A stretch of DNA of 64,000 nucleotides from Caulobacter sp. 602-1. GTDB taxonomy: Bacteria; Pseudomonadota; Alphaproteobacteria; Caulobacterales; Caulobacteraceae. The position numbers and the translations under genes were made by a program. The stretch is taken from assembly GCF_003931565.1 (NCBI RefSeq), contig NZ_RRYI01000003.1:372001-436000 (forward strand), read 5' to 3'. The notes beneath the pieces are model-generated. The model saw only the letters and a list, made by a program, of their open reading frames with translations, searched no databases and was not told where the DNA came from. Numbering within the stretch: position 1 is the stretch's first letter; each line of letters opens with the position of its first letter. Below are positions 1 through 8,629 of this stretch, piece by piece.

Positions 1-56
1 GAAGGCCTCATATGGCCCGCCGCTCGGGGGGAGCGTAAATACTAGGGTTCGACGTT

Positions 57-458
57 ATGGACACTCTCGCTTCCGGCCACGCCGCCGCGCTTTGGGCCGG
101 CCTGCACCTTTTCCTGCTGCTGATCCTGTCGCTGCTGGTCGTGCGCCTGCGCCAGAAGCACAAGGTGGCCCTGGGCGACGAGGGCATCCCGGAGCTGGCT
201 CGCGCCATCCGCGCCTTCGGTAACGCCACCGAATATGTGCCGACCGGCGTCGCGGCCCTGGCCGTGCTGGCCGTGGCCGGCGCCTCGCCGCTGGCCATCC
301 ACGTGGTCGGCGTCATCCTGTTCGCCGGCCGCGTGGTCCATGCGGTCGGCCTTTACAACAGCGGCGGCGCCTCGGTCCCTCGCGCCCTCGGCATGGTGGC
401 GACCTGGCTGGCCTACATCTTCGCGGGCGTGGCCCTGCTGCTGTCGGCGATCGGGTAG
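57..458 (+). CDS. MAPEG family membrane protein
   Basis: A 133-residue integral membrane protein with about four hydrophobic helices (roughly residues 10-28, 55-80, 85-105 and 112-132). The block 'RAIRAFGNATEYVPTG' after the first helix is typical of the MAPEG family (membrane-associated proteins in eicosanoid and glutathione metabolism), whose bacterial members are small inner-membrane proteins of mostly unknown substrate. The length fits the family. The ATG at 57 is the only sensible start, although no strong ribosome-binding site precedes it. A hairpin follows the stop and separates it from pmbA. Family assignment is fairly sure; the reaction is not known. Confidence 0.85.
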   Translation: MDTLASGHAAALWAGLHLFLLLILSLLVVRLRQKHKVALGDEGIPELARAIRAFGNATEYVPTGVAALAVLAVAGASPLAIHVVGVILFAGRVVHAVGLYNSGGASVPRALGMVATWLAYIFAGVALLLSAIG

Positions 459-471
459 CGGACCCGAACCC

Positions 472-496
472 GCCTCCCCCGTTGCACGGGGGCGGC
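472..496 (+). terminator. hairpin after the MAPEG gene
   Basis: Ten-base arms at 472-481 and 487-496 (GCCTCCCCCG / CGGGGGCGGC, one mismatch) enclose a TTGCA loop. It starts 13 bases after the MAPEG stop. There is no clear U-run, so terminator function is inferred from position and stem strength. Confidence 0.45.
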
Positions 497-516
497 GATA
501 AAGTCCATAAGACCGC

Positions 517-1848
517 ATGGACGATAATCTGCTGTATGACGTGGTCGCCGCCGCGCGCAAGGCCGGGGCGGACGCCGCCGAAGCCGTCTTCGCCGAGCGC
601 CAGTCGCTCTCCGTCTCGGTGCGCCTGGGCGAGCTGGAAGAGGTCGAGCGCGAAGAGGCCCGCGACCTGGGCCTGCGCGTCTTCATCGGCAGCCGCAGCG
701 CCACCGTCTCCGGCTCAGACATCTCGGCCGAGGCCCGCGCCAAACTGGTCGAGCGCGCCGTCGCCATGGCCCGACTGGCTCCGGAAGATCCCTATGCCAG
801 CCTGGCGCCGCACGATCGCCTGGCCAAGGGTCCGTTCCCCGAGCTTGACCTGGTCGACCCCTACGAGCCCACCGCCGAGACCCTGGAGACCCAGGCGCGT
901 ATCGCCGAGGCGCACGCCCGCGAAGTCAAGGGCGTGACCAATTCCGACGGCGGCTCGGCCACCTGGTCGTCGTCCCGCTGGGCGCTGGTCACCACCGCCG
1001 GCTTCCACGGGACCCACGCGGCCACCGGCCACTCGATCTCGGCCTCGGCCATCGCCGGCGAGGGCGCGGGCATGGAGCGCGGCGGCGAGGGCCGATCGGC
1101 CCGCCACTTCGGCGATCTGCCGCCCGCCGGCGACATCGGCATGGAGGCGGGCCGCCAGGCCGTGGCGCGCCTCAACCCGCGCAAGATCGCCTCGGCGGTC
1201 GCGCCGGTGATCTTCGAAAACCGACTGGCGATGAGCCTGATCGGCCCGCTGCTGGGCGCGATCTCCGGCCCCTCGGTCGCGCGGGGCGCTTCGTTCCTGA
1301 AGGACAAGCTGGGCCAGCGGATCTTCGCCCAGGGCGTCAACCTGCTGGAAGACCCGCACCGCGTGCGCGGCCTGGGCTCGGCCCCGTTCGACGACGAGGG
1401 CGTGGCCACGCAGGCCCGCGCCCTGATCGACGACGGCGTGCTGACCACCTGGCTGCTCAACACCAGCTCGGCCAAGCAACTGGGCCTCGTCACCACCGGC
1501 CACGCCTCGCGCGGCCTCGCGGGCCCCTCCAGCGTCTCGACCCACAACCTGACGCTCCAGCCCGGCGCGCGGGATCTGGAGGGTCTGATGAAGGACGCCG
1601 GGACGGGCCTCCTGGTCACCTCGATGTTCGGCCCCTCGCTGAACGGCAACACCGGCGACTGGTCGGTGGGCTGCTCGGGCGTCTGGTTCGAGAACGGCGA
1701 GAGCACCGGCCCGGTCACCGAAATCACCGTGGCCGGCAACCTGATCGACATCTACGGCCGCCTCGTGCCTGGCTCGGACCTGCAGTTCCGCGGCGCCAGC
1801 AACAGTCCGTCGCTCCTGGTCGACGCGCTGGCGATCGCGGGCAAATGA
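517..1848 (+). CDS. pmbA: PmbA/TldE-like component of the TldD/PmbA metalloprotease
   Basis: A 443-residue protein of the TldD/PmbA (peptidase U62) family. Together with TldD this family forms a cytoplasmic protease that processes modified peptides such as microcin precursors and the CcdA antitoxin in E. coli. Features seen include an N-terminal region rich in charged residues ('ELEEVEREEARDLGLRVF'), the family segment 'GVTNSDGGSATWSSSRWAL' near residue 140, and the Gly-rich C-terminal half with 'FGPSLNGNTGDWSVGCSG'. The length is usual for PmbA (about 450). It lacks the HExxxH metal site of TldD, as expected for the TldE subunit. It overlaps the next gene by four bases (ATGA), suggesting coupled translation. 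Confidence 0.9.
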   Translation: MDDNLLYDVVAAARKAGADAAEAVFAERQSLSVSVRLGELEEVEREEARDLGLRVFIGSRSATVSGSDISAEARAKLVERAVAMARLAPEDPYASLAPHDRLAKGPFPELDLVDPYEPTAETLETQARIAEAHAREVKGVTNSDGGSATWSSSRWALVTTAGFHGTHAATGHSISASAIAGEGAGMERGGEGRSARHFGDLPPAGDIGMEAGRQAVARLNPRKIASAVAPVIFENRLAMSLIGPLLGAISGPSVARGASFLKDKLGQRIFAQGVNLLEDPHRVRGLGSAPFDDEGVATQARALIDDGVLTTWLLNTSSAKQLGLVTTGHASRGLAGPSSVSTHNLTLQPGARDLEGLMKDAGTGLLVTSMFGPSLNGNTGDWSVGCSGVWFENGESTGPVTEITVAGNLIDIYGRLVPGSDLQFRGASNSPSLLVDALAIAGK

Positions 1849-2624
1849 ACGACCTGGACCTGATCCTCCAGGCCGCCAGGGAGGCCGGCGAGCTGGCGCT
1901 CGCCGCGCGCGAGGGCGGCCTGAAGATCTGGTCCAAGGAGGGCGGCTCGCCGGTCACCGACGCCGACCTCGCCGTCGACACCCTTCTGAAGACCGAGCTT
2001 GGCGCCGAGCGGCCCGGCTACGGCTGGCTGTCGGAGGAGACGGTCGACGATCCGGCCCGCCTGACCACCACCCGCCAGTTCGTCGTCGACCCGATCGACG
2101 GCACGGCCGCCTTCATGAAGGGCAAGCCGTGGTTCGCGGTGTCGATCGCCGTGGTCGAGAACGGCCAGCCCGTCGCCGGCGTCGTCCATGCGCCGGCCCT
2201 GAACGAGACCTACGCCGCCACGGTCGACGGTCCCGCGACCCTGAACGGCGTGATCATCGAGCCCAGCGCCACCCAAAGCCTGGAAGGCTCGGCCATGCTC
2301 GGCGACGCCAAGATGTTCGCCCACCCGGCCTGGCGCGAGCCGTGGCCGGACATGCGGATCGAGAGCCGCAATTCGATCGCCTACCGCATGTGCCTGGTGG
2401 CGGCCGGGACCTTCGACGCGGCCATAGCCCTGTCGCCCAAGAGCGAATGGGACGTCGCCGCCGCCGACCTGATCTGCCGCCGCGCCGGTGCGTGGCTCAG
2501 CGACCACAAGGGCCGGGATTTCGCCTATAATCGGCCCGTTCCGCTGGTTCCGAGCCTGGTTTGCGCCAATCGCGCGCTTGCGCCATTGATCCTGTCACGC
2601 GTCGGGCATATCGAGCTGCCATAA
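1845..2624 (+). CDS. cysQ: inositol monophosphatase family protein, CysQ-like 3'(2'),5'-bisphosphate nucleotidase
   Basis: A 259-residue Mg-dependent phosphatase. It shows the family metal-binding motifs in order: 'SPVTDADLAVD' (about residue 37), 'WLSEETVDD' (63), the diagnostic 'DPIDGTAAF' (84-92) and 'EWDVAAADLI' (about 202). CysQ hydrolyses 3'-phosphoadenosine 5'-phosphate, the by-product of sulfate assimilation. In many alphaproteobacteria a cysQ-like gene lies directly upstream of DUF4170 and lipid A genes, as here. Translation is probably coupled to pmbA through the ATGA overlap. Inositol monophosphatase activity remains an alternative, because substrate cannot be read from these motifs. 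Confidence 0.85.
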   Translation: MNDLDLILQAAREAGELALAAREGGLKIWSKEGGSPVTDADLAVDTLLKTELGAERPGYGWLSEETVDDPARLTTTRQFVVDPIDGTAAFMKGKPWFAVSIAVVENGQPVAGVVHAPALNETYAATVDGPATLNGVIIEPSATQSLEGSAMLGDAKMFAHPAWREPWPDMRIESRNSIAYRMCLVAAGTFDAAIALSPKSEWDVAAADLICRRAGAWLSDHKGRDFAYNRPVPLVPSLVCANRALAPLILSRVGHIELP

Positions 2625-2653
2625 AACCAATTCCTCGCAGGAACTTGCTCCAA

Positions 2654-2878
2654 ATGGCTGACAAGCAGCTTCTTCATATCGTCGTCGGTGGTGAACTGAA
2701 GGATGTCGCCGGCATCGAATTCCGCGACCTGTCCAAGGTCGAGTTCGTCGGCGCCTATCCCAGCTACGAAGACGCTCACAAGGCCTGGAAGGCCAAGGCC
2801 CAGGCGACCGTGGACAACGCCCACGCCCGCTACTTCATCATCCACGCCCACAAGCTGCTGGATCCGAGCGAGGGCTAA
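2654..2878 (+). CDS. DUF4170 domain protein
   Basis: A small cytoplasmic protein of 74 residues beginning MADKQLLHIVVGG. It matches the alphaproteobacterial DUF4170 family, with the conserved 'YPSYEDAHKAWKAKAQ' and 'HARYFIIHAHKLLDP' segments. The function is unknown, but the gene recurrently sits between cysQ and lipid A/Kdo genes. The ATG at 2654 is preferred over the upstream in-frame codon at 2561, which would overlap cysQ and add residues not expected for the family. A GC-rich hairpin block follows at the convergent end with the phosphatase gene. Confidence 0.85.
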   Translation: MADKQLLHIVVGGELKDVAGIEFRDLSKVEFVGAYPSYEDAHKAWKAKAQATVDNAHARYFIIHAHKLLDPSEG

Positions 2879-2931
2879 GGTGCGCAGGGGGCCGGGTCAC
2901 TGGCCCCCACCTGACCTGCTCCGCAGGTCGT

Positions 2932-3014
2932 CCGCCCCCGGAGGGGGCGGAAGGATCGCGCCTTCTTCCCCCTCCGGGGGAGGAGGGCCGAAGGCCTGGA
3001 GGGGGCAAGTCGCC
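2932..3014. repeat. intergenic hairpin element at a convergent gene end
   Basis: The 142-base gap between two convergent genes holds a stem with arms 2932-2939 and 2943-2950 (CCGCCCCC / GGGGGCGG, loop GGA), then a second C-run/G-run hairpin at about 2967-2987 followed by a GGCCGAAGGCC and GGAGGGGGC block. The layout resembles the element at 9641-9757. A bidirectional terminator role is inferred from position. Confidence 0.6.
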
Positions 3015-3020
3015 GCCCCC

Positions 3021-3812
3021 CTACTCCCGCCGCAAAATCCTATCCGTCAGCACCTTGCCCAGCATCCCCGCCCGGAAGGTCTTCTTCATCGCGACGGGAT
3101 CGTAGTCGTCGCTCTCGACCCATTCGCTGAACGTCAGCCCCTTGGGTTCGCCCCGCTCGAGATACTGCTCGAACACGTAGTCCAGCACGCCGGTGTTGCC
3201 GTGCTTGATGTGCAGGTAGCGCGGCCCAAGCTGCTTCATCGCCTCGCGGATCGGCAGGCCCAGGCGGTAGTGGGCGTAGAACACGCTCATGATCCCCGCC
3301 CGGTCCGCGCCCGACTTGCAGTGCATCAGGGCCGGATATTCGATGCTCTCGAACAGCTCCTTGGCGCCGCGCACCCGCTCGCGGATGGGGACCTCGCGCG
3401 AGGTGATGGTGAAGTCGACGAAGTTCAGGCCCAGGCGTTCGCAGGCGTCCTTCTCCAGGGCGTAGAAGCTGCCGTCGAAGCCGCCCCGCAGGTTCACGAT
3501 CGTCTTGATCCCCCGCTTCTTCCACCAGGCCAGCTGGAACGGCCACGGCTGGTTGGCGCGGACCAGCTCGGGGCTGATCCAGTGGGCGTTCGAAAAGCCC
3601 AGCCGCAGATAGGCGTGATCGTTCCACAGATAGTGGAGATAGGTCTTGAACCGGCCCCAGGGCGTGGCGAGGTCGAACTTGGCCAAGGCGGCGCGATCCT
3701 TCGGAAATTCCGAGCCTAGGTAAGGGTATCGGCCTCGAAAGGCAAAAGCCGCCCTCATGGCGTCGCTTTTCATGGGCAGTGCGTCCGCCACGTCCTTGAC
3801 AGCCCCGCCCAC
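3021..3812 (-). CDS. tyrosine/dual-specificity phosphatase-like protein
   Basis: A 263-residue cytoplasmic protein carrying the cysteine phosphatase signature HCxxGxxR as 'HCKSGADRAG' at about residue 160, preceded by 'IKTIVNLRGG', which is typical of bacterial dual-specificity/tyrosine phosphatases. Such enzymes remove phosphate from protein Tyr/Ser/Thr or from phosphoinositides and small phosphate esters; the substrate cannot be told here. The start at 3812 lies only 19 bases from the divergent MsbA-like gene. An internal ATG at 3773 (MKSDAMRAAF, 250 residues) leaves more room for promoters and is equally likely. The 3' end faces DUF4170. Confidence 0.8.
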   Translation of the reverse strand: MGGAVKDVADALPMKSDAMRAAFAFRGRYPYLGSEFPKDRAALAKFDLATPWGRFKTYLHYLWNDHAYLRLGFSNAHWISPELVRANQPWPFQLAWWKKRGIKTIVNLRGGFDGSFYALEKDACERLGLNFVDFTITSREVPIRERVRGAKELFESIEYPALMHCKSGADRAGIMSVFYAHYRLGLPIREAMKQLGPRYLHIKHGNTGVLDYVFEQYLERGEPKGLTFSEWVESDDYDPVAMKKTFRAGMLGKVLTDRILRRE

Positions 3813-3830
3813 AAATCCGACCCCTCCGCC

Positions 3831-5654
3831 ATGACCTCATCGGATGCTCAGCCCTCGAACCGCGCCCTGATGGGCCGGATGTGGCGCGAGTTCCTGAAAC
3901 CCCGATGGAAGGGCCTGGCGGTTTCGATCGTCAGCGCCGCGATCGTGGCGGCCCTGTCGGTGAAGCTGGCCAAGATCATCGAGCCGGCCATCGACCAGTT
4001 GATCACCCATCCGCGCGCGGGCGCGATCTGGACCATTCCGCTGACCATCGCCGGCCTGGCCCTGGCGCGCGGCGTGTTCCAGGTGATCCAGGCCAATGTC
4101 ATCAACCGCATCGGCAACGGCGTCGTCGGCGACATGCAGGTGCGCCTGTTCGGCCGCCTGATCCGCTCGGACCTGCAGCGCCTGCGCGGGGCCCATTCCG
4201 GCTCCTATGTCGCCTCGGTGCTCTATGACGCCGGCCTGATCCGCGAGGCGGCGACCACCGGCGTGGTCAACTATGTGCGCGAAGCCCTGACCGTGGTCGG
4301 CGCCCTGCTGGCGATGTTCAGCCTGGAGCCGATCCTGGCCGCCGGCGTGCTGGTCGTCGCGCCGCTGGCCAGCCTGATCATTCGAGGTTTTTCCAAGCGC
4401 ACCACCAAGGCCGCCAAGGGCGCCATGGGCGAGACCTCGAACCTCTCGACCGCGATCATGGAGAGCCTGGACGGGGTCAAGATCGTCAAGATGGAGAACC
4501 GCGAGGCCTATGAGGAGGCGCGCGTCGCCGCCGTGGTCGCGCGTCGCCAGCGCCACCTGATGAAGGGAAGCAACGCCCGCGCCATGGCCGCGCCGGCGAC
4601 CGAGACCTTCACCACCTTCATCGTGGCCGTGGTCTTCGCCTATGCGGGCTGGCGCGCGACGACCGGCGCGCTGACCCTCGGCCCCTTCGCCCTGGCGCCG
4701 CTGACGGCCGGGGTGTTCTTCGCCTTCATGACCAGCCTCTTGATGGCCGCCCAGTCATTGCGCCAGGTCGCCAACCTGCAGACCGTGTTCGCCGAGGGCC
4801 TGACCGCCGGCCGCCGCCTTTTCGCCGCTCTCGACGTCGCGCCGGCCATCGTCGATCCCGCCGACGCCAGGGCCTTGCCGGCCGGCGACAGCGCCATCGC
4901 CTTCGACCATGTCAGCTTCGCCTATGGCGAGGACGCCCCGGCCCTGTCGGACGTCTCGCTGACCGTGCGGAAGGGCGAGACCGTGGCCCTGGTCGGCCCC
5001 TCGGGCGGGGGCAAGAGCTCGATCCTCAACCTGATCCCGCGCTTCCACGACGTGACGGAGGGCGCGGTGACCATAGGCGGCCACGACGTCCGGTCGGTCA
5101 CCCTGGCCTCCCTGCGCGATCGCATCGCCCTGGTCACCCAGGAGCCGTTCCTGTTCGACGACAGCATCCGCGCCAACATCGCCTATGCCCGCCCCGGCGC
5201 CAGCCAGCTGGAGATCGAGGCCGCCGCGCGGCAGGCCGCCGCCCACGACTTCATCCTGGAGCTGCCCGAAGGCTACGACACCGTCGTCGGCGAGGCCGGC
5301 GCGCGGCTGTCGGGCGGTCAGCGCCAGCGCATCGCCATCGCCCGCGCCTTCCTGAAGGACGCCCCGATCCTGCTGCTGGACGAGGCCACCAGCGCGCTGG
5401 ACACCGAGAGCGAGGCCCAGGTCCAGGCGGCGCTGGAGCGGCTGATGGCCGGCCGCGCCACGATCCTGATCGCCCACCGGCTGTCGACCGTGAAGAACGC
5501 CGACCGGATCTACGTCATCGACAAGGGCCGTGTCGTCGAGACCGGCGCCCACGCCGAGCTGGTCCGCGCCGGCGGCCTCTACGCCCGCCTCGCCAAGGCC
5601 CAGGACCTCGATCATCTTCCGGAGACCCCCGCCGCCCTGGAGAAGGACGCTTGA
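3831..5654 (+). CDS. MsbA-like lipid A/phospholipid exporter (ABC transporter, fused membrane and ATPase domains)
   Basis: A 607-residue half-transporter. The N-terminal exporter-type membrane domain has about six helices within residues 25-320. The C-terminal ATPase shows Walker [10 protein letters not shown] near 388, the signature '[15 protein letters not shown]' near 492 and Walker B '[12 protein letters not shown]' near 515. MsbA flips core-lipid A across the inner membrane. This role is supported by the neighbours DUF374 acyltransferase, WaaA and LpxK. The downstream gene starts with TTG overlapping this stop codon, so the genes are translationally coupled. Export of another amphiphile is possible because such domains are broadly shared. 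Confidence 0.85.
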   Translation: MTSSDAQPSNRALMGRMWREFLKPRWKGLAVSIVSAAIVAALSVKLAKIIEPAIDQLITHPRAGAIWTIPLTIAGLALARGVFQVIQANVINRIGNGVVGDMQVRLFGRLIRSDLQRLRGAHSGSYVASVLYDAGLIREAATTGVVNYVREALTVVGALLAMFSLEPILAAGVLVVAPLASLIIRGFSKRTTKAAKGAMGETSNLSTAIMESLDGVKIVKMENREAYEEARVAAVVARRQRHLMKGSNARAMAAPATETFTTFIVAVVFAYAGWRATTGALTLGPFALAPLTAGVFFAFMTSLLMAAQSLRQVANLQTVFAEGLTAGRRLFAALDVAPAIVDPADARALPAGDSAIAFDHVSFAYGEDAPALSDVSLTVRKGETVALVGPSGGGKSSILNLIPRFHDVTEGAVTIGGHDVRSVTLASLRDRIALVTQEPFLFDDSIRANIAYARPGASQLEIEAAARQAAAHDFILELPEGYDTVVGEAGARLSGGQRQRIAIARAFLKDAPILLLDEATSALDTESEAQVQAALERLMAGRATILIAHRLSTVKNADRIYVIDKGRVVETGAHAELVRAGGLYARLAKAQDLDHLPETPAALEKDA

Positions 5655-6352
5655 GGCCCCTGCGCTCGCCGTTCGTGATCTGGCTGCTATCCTCGCTGTT
5701 CGCCGGATATTCCAAGCTGGTTTTCGCCACCCTGCGGATGACCGAGGAGGGCCGCGAGCAGGCCGAGGCCGTCTGGGCCCAGGGCCGCGAGACCGGCGTC
5801 GGCGCGATCCTGTGCTTCTGGCACTCGCGCATCCCGATGTCGCCGCTCAGCTGGCCGCAGGCGCCCGGTCGGCGCCAGGACATGCGCGCGCTGATCTCGC
5901 GCTCCAACGACGGCGAGTTCATCGCCCGTACGGTCGAAAAGCTGGGCTTTCCGTCCATTCGCGGTTCGTCGGCCAAGAAGACCGACCTGGCCAAGAACAA
6001 GAACGGCGAGCAGGCCTTCCGCGACATGGTCCAATGGGTGAGAGGGGGAGGCGGCGTCGCCATCACCCCCGACGGCCCGCGCGGCCCGGCCGAGCACATG
6101 GAGAAGGGCACGCCCTCCCTGGCCCGGATCACCGGCGCGCCGGTGATCTTCGTCGGCCTGGCCGCCAGGCCCTGCGTCCGCCTGGGCTCGTGGGACCAGA
6201 CCATGATCCCCCTGCCCTTCGCCAAGGCCGCCATGGTCTGGGACGGGCCGACCGGCGCCGCGCGGGGCGACGACGTCGACCAGCTGGTCGAAAGCTGGGC
6301 CGATCGTCTGTCGGCCGTCACCCGCCGCGCCGAACAGCTGGTGCAAGATTGA
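5651..6352 (+). CDS. DUF374 / lysophospholipid acyltransferase-like protein
   Basis: A 233-residue protein with one N-terminal hydrophobic segment (residues 8-25). It shows acyltransferase-like blocks 'ILCFWHSRIPMSPL' (HxxxxP variant), 'RSNDGEFIARTVEKLGF' and 'VAITPDGPRGPAEHM', which mark the DUF374 family near LpxL-type and PlsC-type acyltransferases. In alphaproteobacteria DUF374 genes commonly accompany waaA and lpxK, so late acylation of lipid A is a reasonable inference, not a proven role. The start is TTG at 5651, overlapping the TGA of the exporter gene by three bases; no later start keeps the hydrophobic segment. Confidence 0.8.
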   Translation: MRPLRSPFVIWLLSSLFAGYSKLVFATLRMTEEGREQAEAVWAQGRETGVGAILCFWHSRIPMSPLSWPQAPGRRQDMRALISRSNDGEFIARTVEKLGFPSIRGSSAKKTDLAKNKNGEQAFRDMVQWVRGGGGVAITPDGPRGPAEHMEKGTPSLARITGAPVIFVGLAARPCVRLGSWDQTMIPLPFAKAAMVWDGPTGAARGDDVDQLVESWADRLSAVTRRAEQLVQD

Positions 6353-6383
6353 TCCGGCCCGCCCTTGGTGGGATGTAGGACCC

Positions 6384-7373
6384 ATGCCGCACGATCACTC
6401 CGGACACGCCCACGACCACGCTCATGATCACCACGATCATGCACACGAGCACGGCCACGGGCATGGGCACGCGCATCACGGCCATAGCCACGCGCCCAAG
6501 GACTTCGGCCGGGCCTTCGCGATCGGCACGGCGCTGAATCTCGGCTTCGTGCTGGTCGAGGCCGGGGCGGGCCTAATCACCCACTCGCTGGCCCTGCTGG
6601 CAGACGCCGGCCACAATCTTTCGGACGTTCTGGGCCTGCTGCTGGCCTGGGGCGCGGCGGTGCTGGCCAAGCGCGCCCCCAGCGCCCGCCGCACCTACGG
6701 CCTGCGCAAGGGCACGATCCTGGCCTCGCTGGGCAACGCCGCCCTGCTGCTGCTGGCTGTCGGCGCCATCGCCTGGGAAGCCGTCCGCCGCTTCGCCTCG
6801 CCCGAGCCGATCGAGACCGGCCCGGTGATGATCGTCGCCGCCATCGGCATCGTCATCAACACCGCCACGGCCCTGATGTTCATGAAGGGCGGCAAGGACG
6901 ATCTGAACGTCCGCGGCGCCTTCCTGCACATGGCCGCCGACGCCGCCGTCTCGGCCGGCGTGGTGGTCGCCGCCCTGGCCATGACCTTGACCGGCTGGCT
7001 GTGGCTGGACCCCGTGGTCAGCCTGGCCATCGTCGTGGTCATCGTGCTGGGCACCTGGGGCCTGCTGCGCGACTCGCTGGACATGGCCCTGGACGCCACG
7101 CCGCGCGGGATCGACACCGGCAAGGTCCGCGCCTGGCTGGCCTCGCGTCCCGGCGTCAGCGAGGTTCACGACCTGCACATCTGGGCGATGAGCACGACCG
7201 AGACGGCCCTCACGGCCCATGTCGTCCGTCCGCTGGACGGGGACCACGACCAGTTCCTGCACGACGCCTGCGCGGAACTGGCCAGCCAGTTCAAGATCGG
7301 CCACGTGACCATCCAGGTCGAGTCCAGCGCCGGCGCCCACGGCTGCGCCCTGGCGCCTGAAGGCGTGGTGTGA
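6384..7373 (+). CDS. cation diffusion facilitator (Zn/Co/Cd efflux), His-rich N-terminus
   Basis: A 329-residue CDF transporter. Residues 3-37 are a histidine-rich tail with more than fifteen His residues alternating with Asp, Gly and Ala, a probable metal-buffering arm. Six membrane helices follow. 'HSLALLADAGHNLSDVLG' (about 65-82) and 'HMAADAAVSAGVV' supply the HxxxD/HxxxD metal sites, and a C-terminal cytoplasmic domain contains 'VHDLHIWAMSTTE'. The type is ZitB/CzcD. Its place between two lipid A genes, overlapping waaA by four bases, is unusual and may simply co-transcribe metal export with envelope synthesis. Confidence 0.9.
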   Translation: MPHDHSGHAHDHAHDHHDHAHEHGHGHGHAHHGHSHAPKDFGRAFAIGTALNLGFVLVEAGAGLITHSLALLADAGHNLSDVLGLLLAWGAAVLAKRAPSARRTYGLRKGTILASLGNAALLLLAVGAIAWEAVRRFASPEPIETGPVMIVAAIGIVINTATALMFMKGGKDDLNVRGAFLHMAADAAVSAGVVVAALAMTLTGWLWLDPVVSLAIVVVIVLGTWGLLRDSLDMALDATPRGIDTGKVRAWLASRPGVSEVHDLHIWAMSTTETALTAHVVRPLDGDHDQFLHDACAELASQFKIGHVTIQVESSAGAHGCALAPEGVV

Positions 7374-8629
7374 TCCGGCCGTCCGCCCTGGCGCTCTACC
7401 GAGCCGCCACGGGCCTTCTCGAACCGCTCGCGCCGTCGCTGCTGGCCAGCCGGGCCCGCAAGGGCAAGGAGGACCCGGCGCGGATCGCCGAACGCCTGGC
7501 CAAGGCTCCGACGACGCGTCCCGACGGACCGCTGGTCTGGCTGCACGGCGCCAGCGTCGGCGAGAGCCTGTCGATCCTGCCCCTGGTCGAGCGCCTGCGC
7601 GCCGAACGCCCCGAAGTCGTGGTCCTGGTCACCTCCGGTACCACCACCTCGGCGGCCCTGCTGGCCAAGCGCCTGCCGACCGGCGCGATCCATCAGTATG
7701 CCCCAGTCGACGCCCCCGGCGCAGCGCGGCGGTTCATCGCCCGCTGGAAGCCCAGCCTCGCGATCTTCGTCGAGAGCGAGCTTTGGCCGAACCTTTTGCT
7801 GGAGGCCAAGGCCGCCGGAACGCGCCTCGCTTTGGTCTCGGCCAAGCTGTCCGACCGCAGTTTCGCGAGCTGGCAAAGACGTCCCGACGCCGCCCGCCAA
7901 CTGCTGTCGAACTTCGACCTGATCCTGGCCCAGGACGCGCGCGCCCACGAACGCTTCGAGACCCTGGGCGGCAAGGTGACCGGCGAGGCCGACCTGAAAT
8001 TCGGCGCCGCGCCGCTGCCAGCGGACGAGACTACCCTGATCGCCGAACGCGCCCGCTTCACGCGTCCGCCCCTGCTGATCGCCAGCACCCATTCGGGCGA
8101 GGACGAGATCGTGCTGGACGCCATCGCCGGTCCTCCCGACCGGCCGTCCGTCGTCCTGGCGCCGCGCCATGTTGAGCGGGGTCCGGCCATCGTCGCCCTG
8201 GCCAAGGCCCGAGGCCTCACCGCCAGCCTGCGCAGCCAGTCGCGGGAGCCCGCCGACATCCTCGTGGCCGACACCCTGGGCGAAATGGGCCTGTGGTTCC
8301 GCCTGGCCGGAACCTCGGTCATCGCCGGTAGCATGGTTCCCGACATCGGCGGCCACAACCCGCTGGAGGCCGCGCGGCTGGACTGTCCGGCCATCAGCGG
8401 TCCGTTCGTCGACAACTGGGTCTCGGCCTTCGCCGGCCTGGAAGCTGCCGACGGCGTGGTCATGACCTCGCCCGAAGGTCTGCGCGACGCGATCGCCGCC
8501 GACCTCGCCGATCCCGGCGCCGCCAAGGCCCGCGCCGCCCGCGCTCGTAGCTTCGTCGACGCCCGCGACGCCGAGGCCCGCGCCGGCCTGTCCCTCATTC
8601 TCGAGCTGGTCCCCAAGATAGCCTCATGA
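7370..8629 (+). CDS. waaA: 3-deoxy-D-manno-octulosonic acid (Kdo) transferase
   Basis: A 419-residue glycosyltransferase that adds Kdo from CMP-Kdo to lipid IVA on the inner membrane. The N-terminal Kdo-transferase domain includes 'GPLVWLHGASVGESLSILPL' (residues 47-66), the acceptor-binding region with the conserved Glu in 'GASVGE', and 'IFVESELWPNLL' near 130. The C-terminal part carries 'GGHNPLEAARLDCPAISGPF' near 325, typical of WaaA/KdtA. The start is GTG at 7370 overlapping the CDF stop; the next gene, lpxK, overlaps by four bases. Whether one or two Kdo residues are added cannot be inferred. Confidence 0.93.
   Translation: MIRPSALALYRAATGLLEPLAPSLLASRARKGKEDPARIAERLAKAPTTRPDGPLVWLHGASVGESLSILPLVERLRAERPEVVVLVTSGTTTSAALLAKRLPTGAIHQYAPVDAPGAARRFIARWKPSLAIFVESELWPNLLLEAKAAGTRLALVSAKLSDRSFASWQRRPDAARQLLSNFDLILAQDARAHERFETLGGKVTGEADLKFGAAPLPADETTLIAERARFTRPPLLIASTHSGEDEIVLDAIAGPPDRPSVVLAPRHVERGPAIVALAKARGLTASLRSQSREPADILVADTLGEMGLWFRLAGTSVIAGSMVPDIGGHNPLEAARLDCPAISGPFVDNWVSAFAGLEAADGVVMTSPEGLRDAIAADLADPGAAKARAARARSFVDARDAEARAGLSLILELVPKIAS

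Noticed and set aside
2879..3020. Short G/C-run repeats considered as a CRISPR or tandem array
   Set aside because: Units are inverted, differ in sequence and have no regular spacers; they are hairpins, and no cas genes exist in the window.
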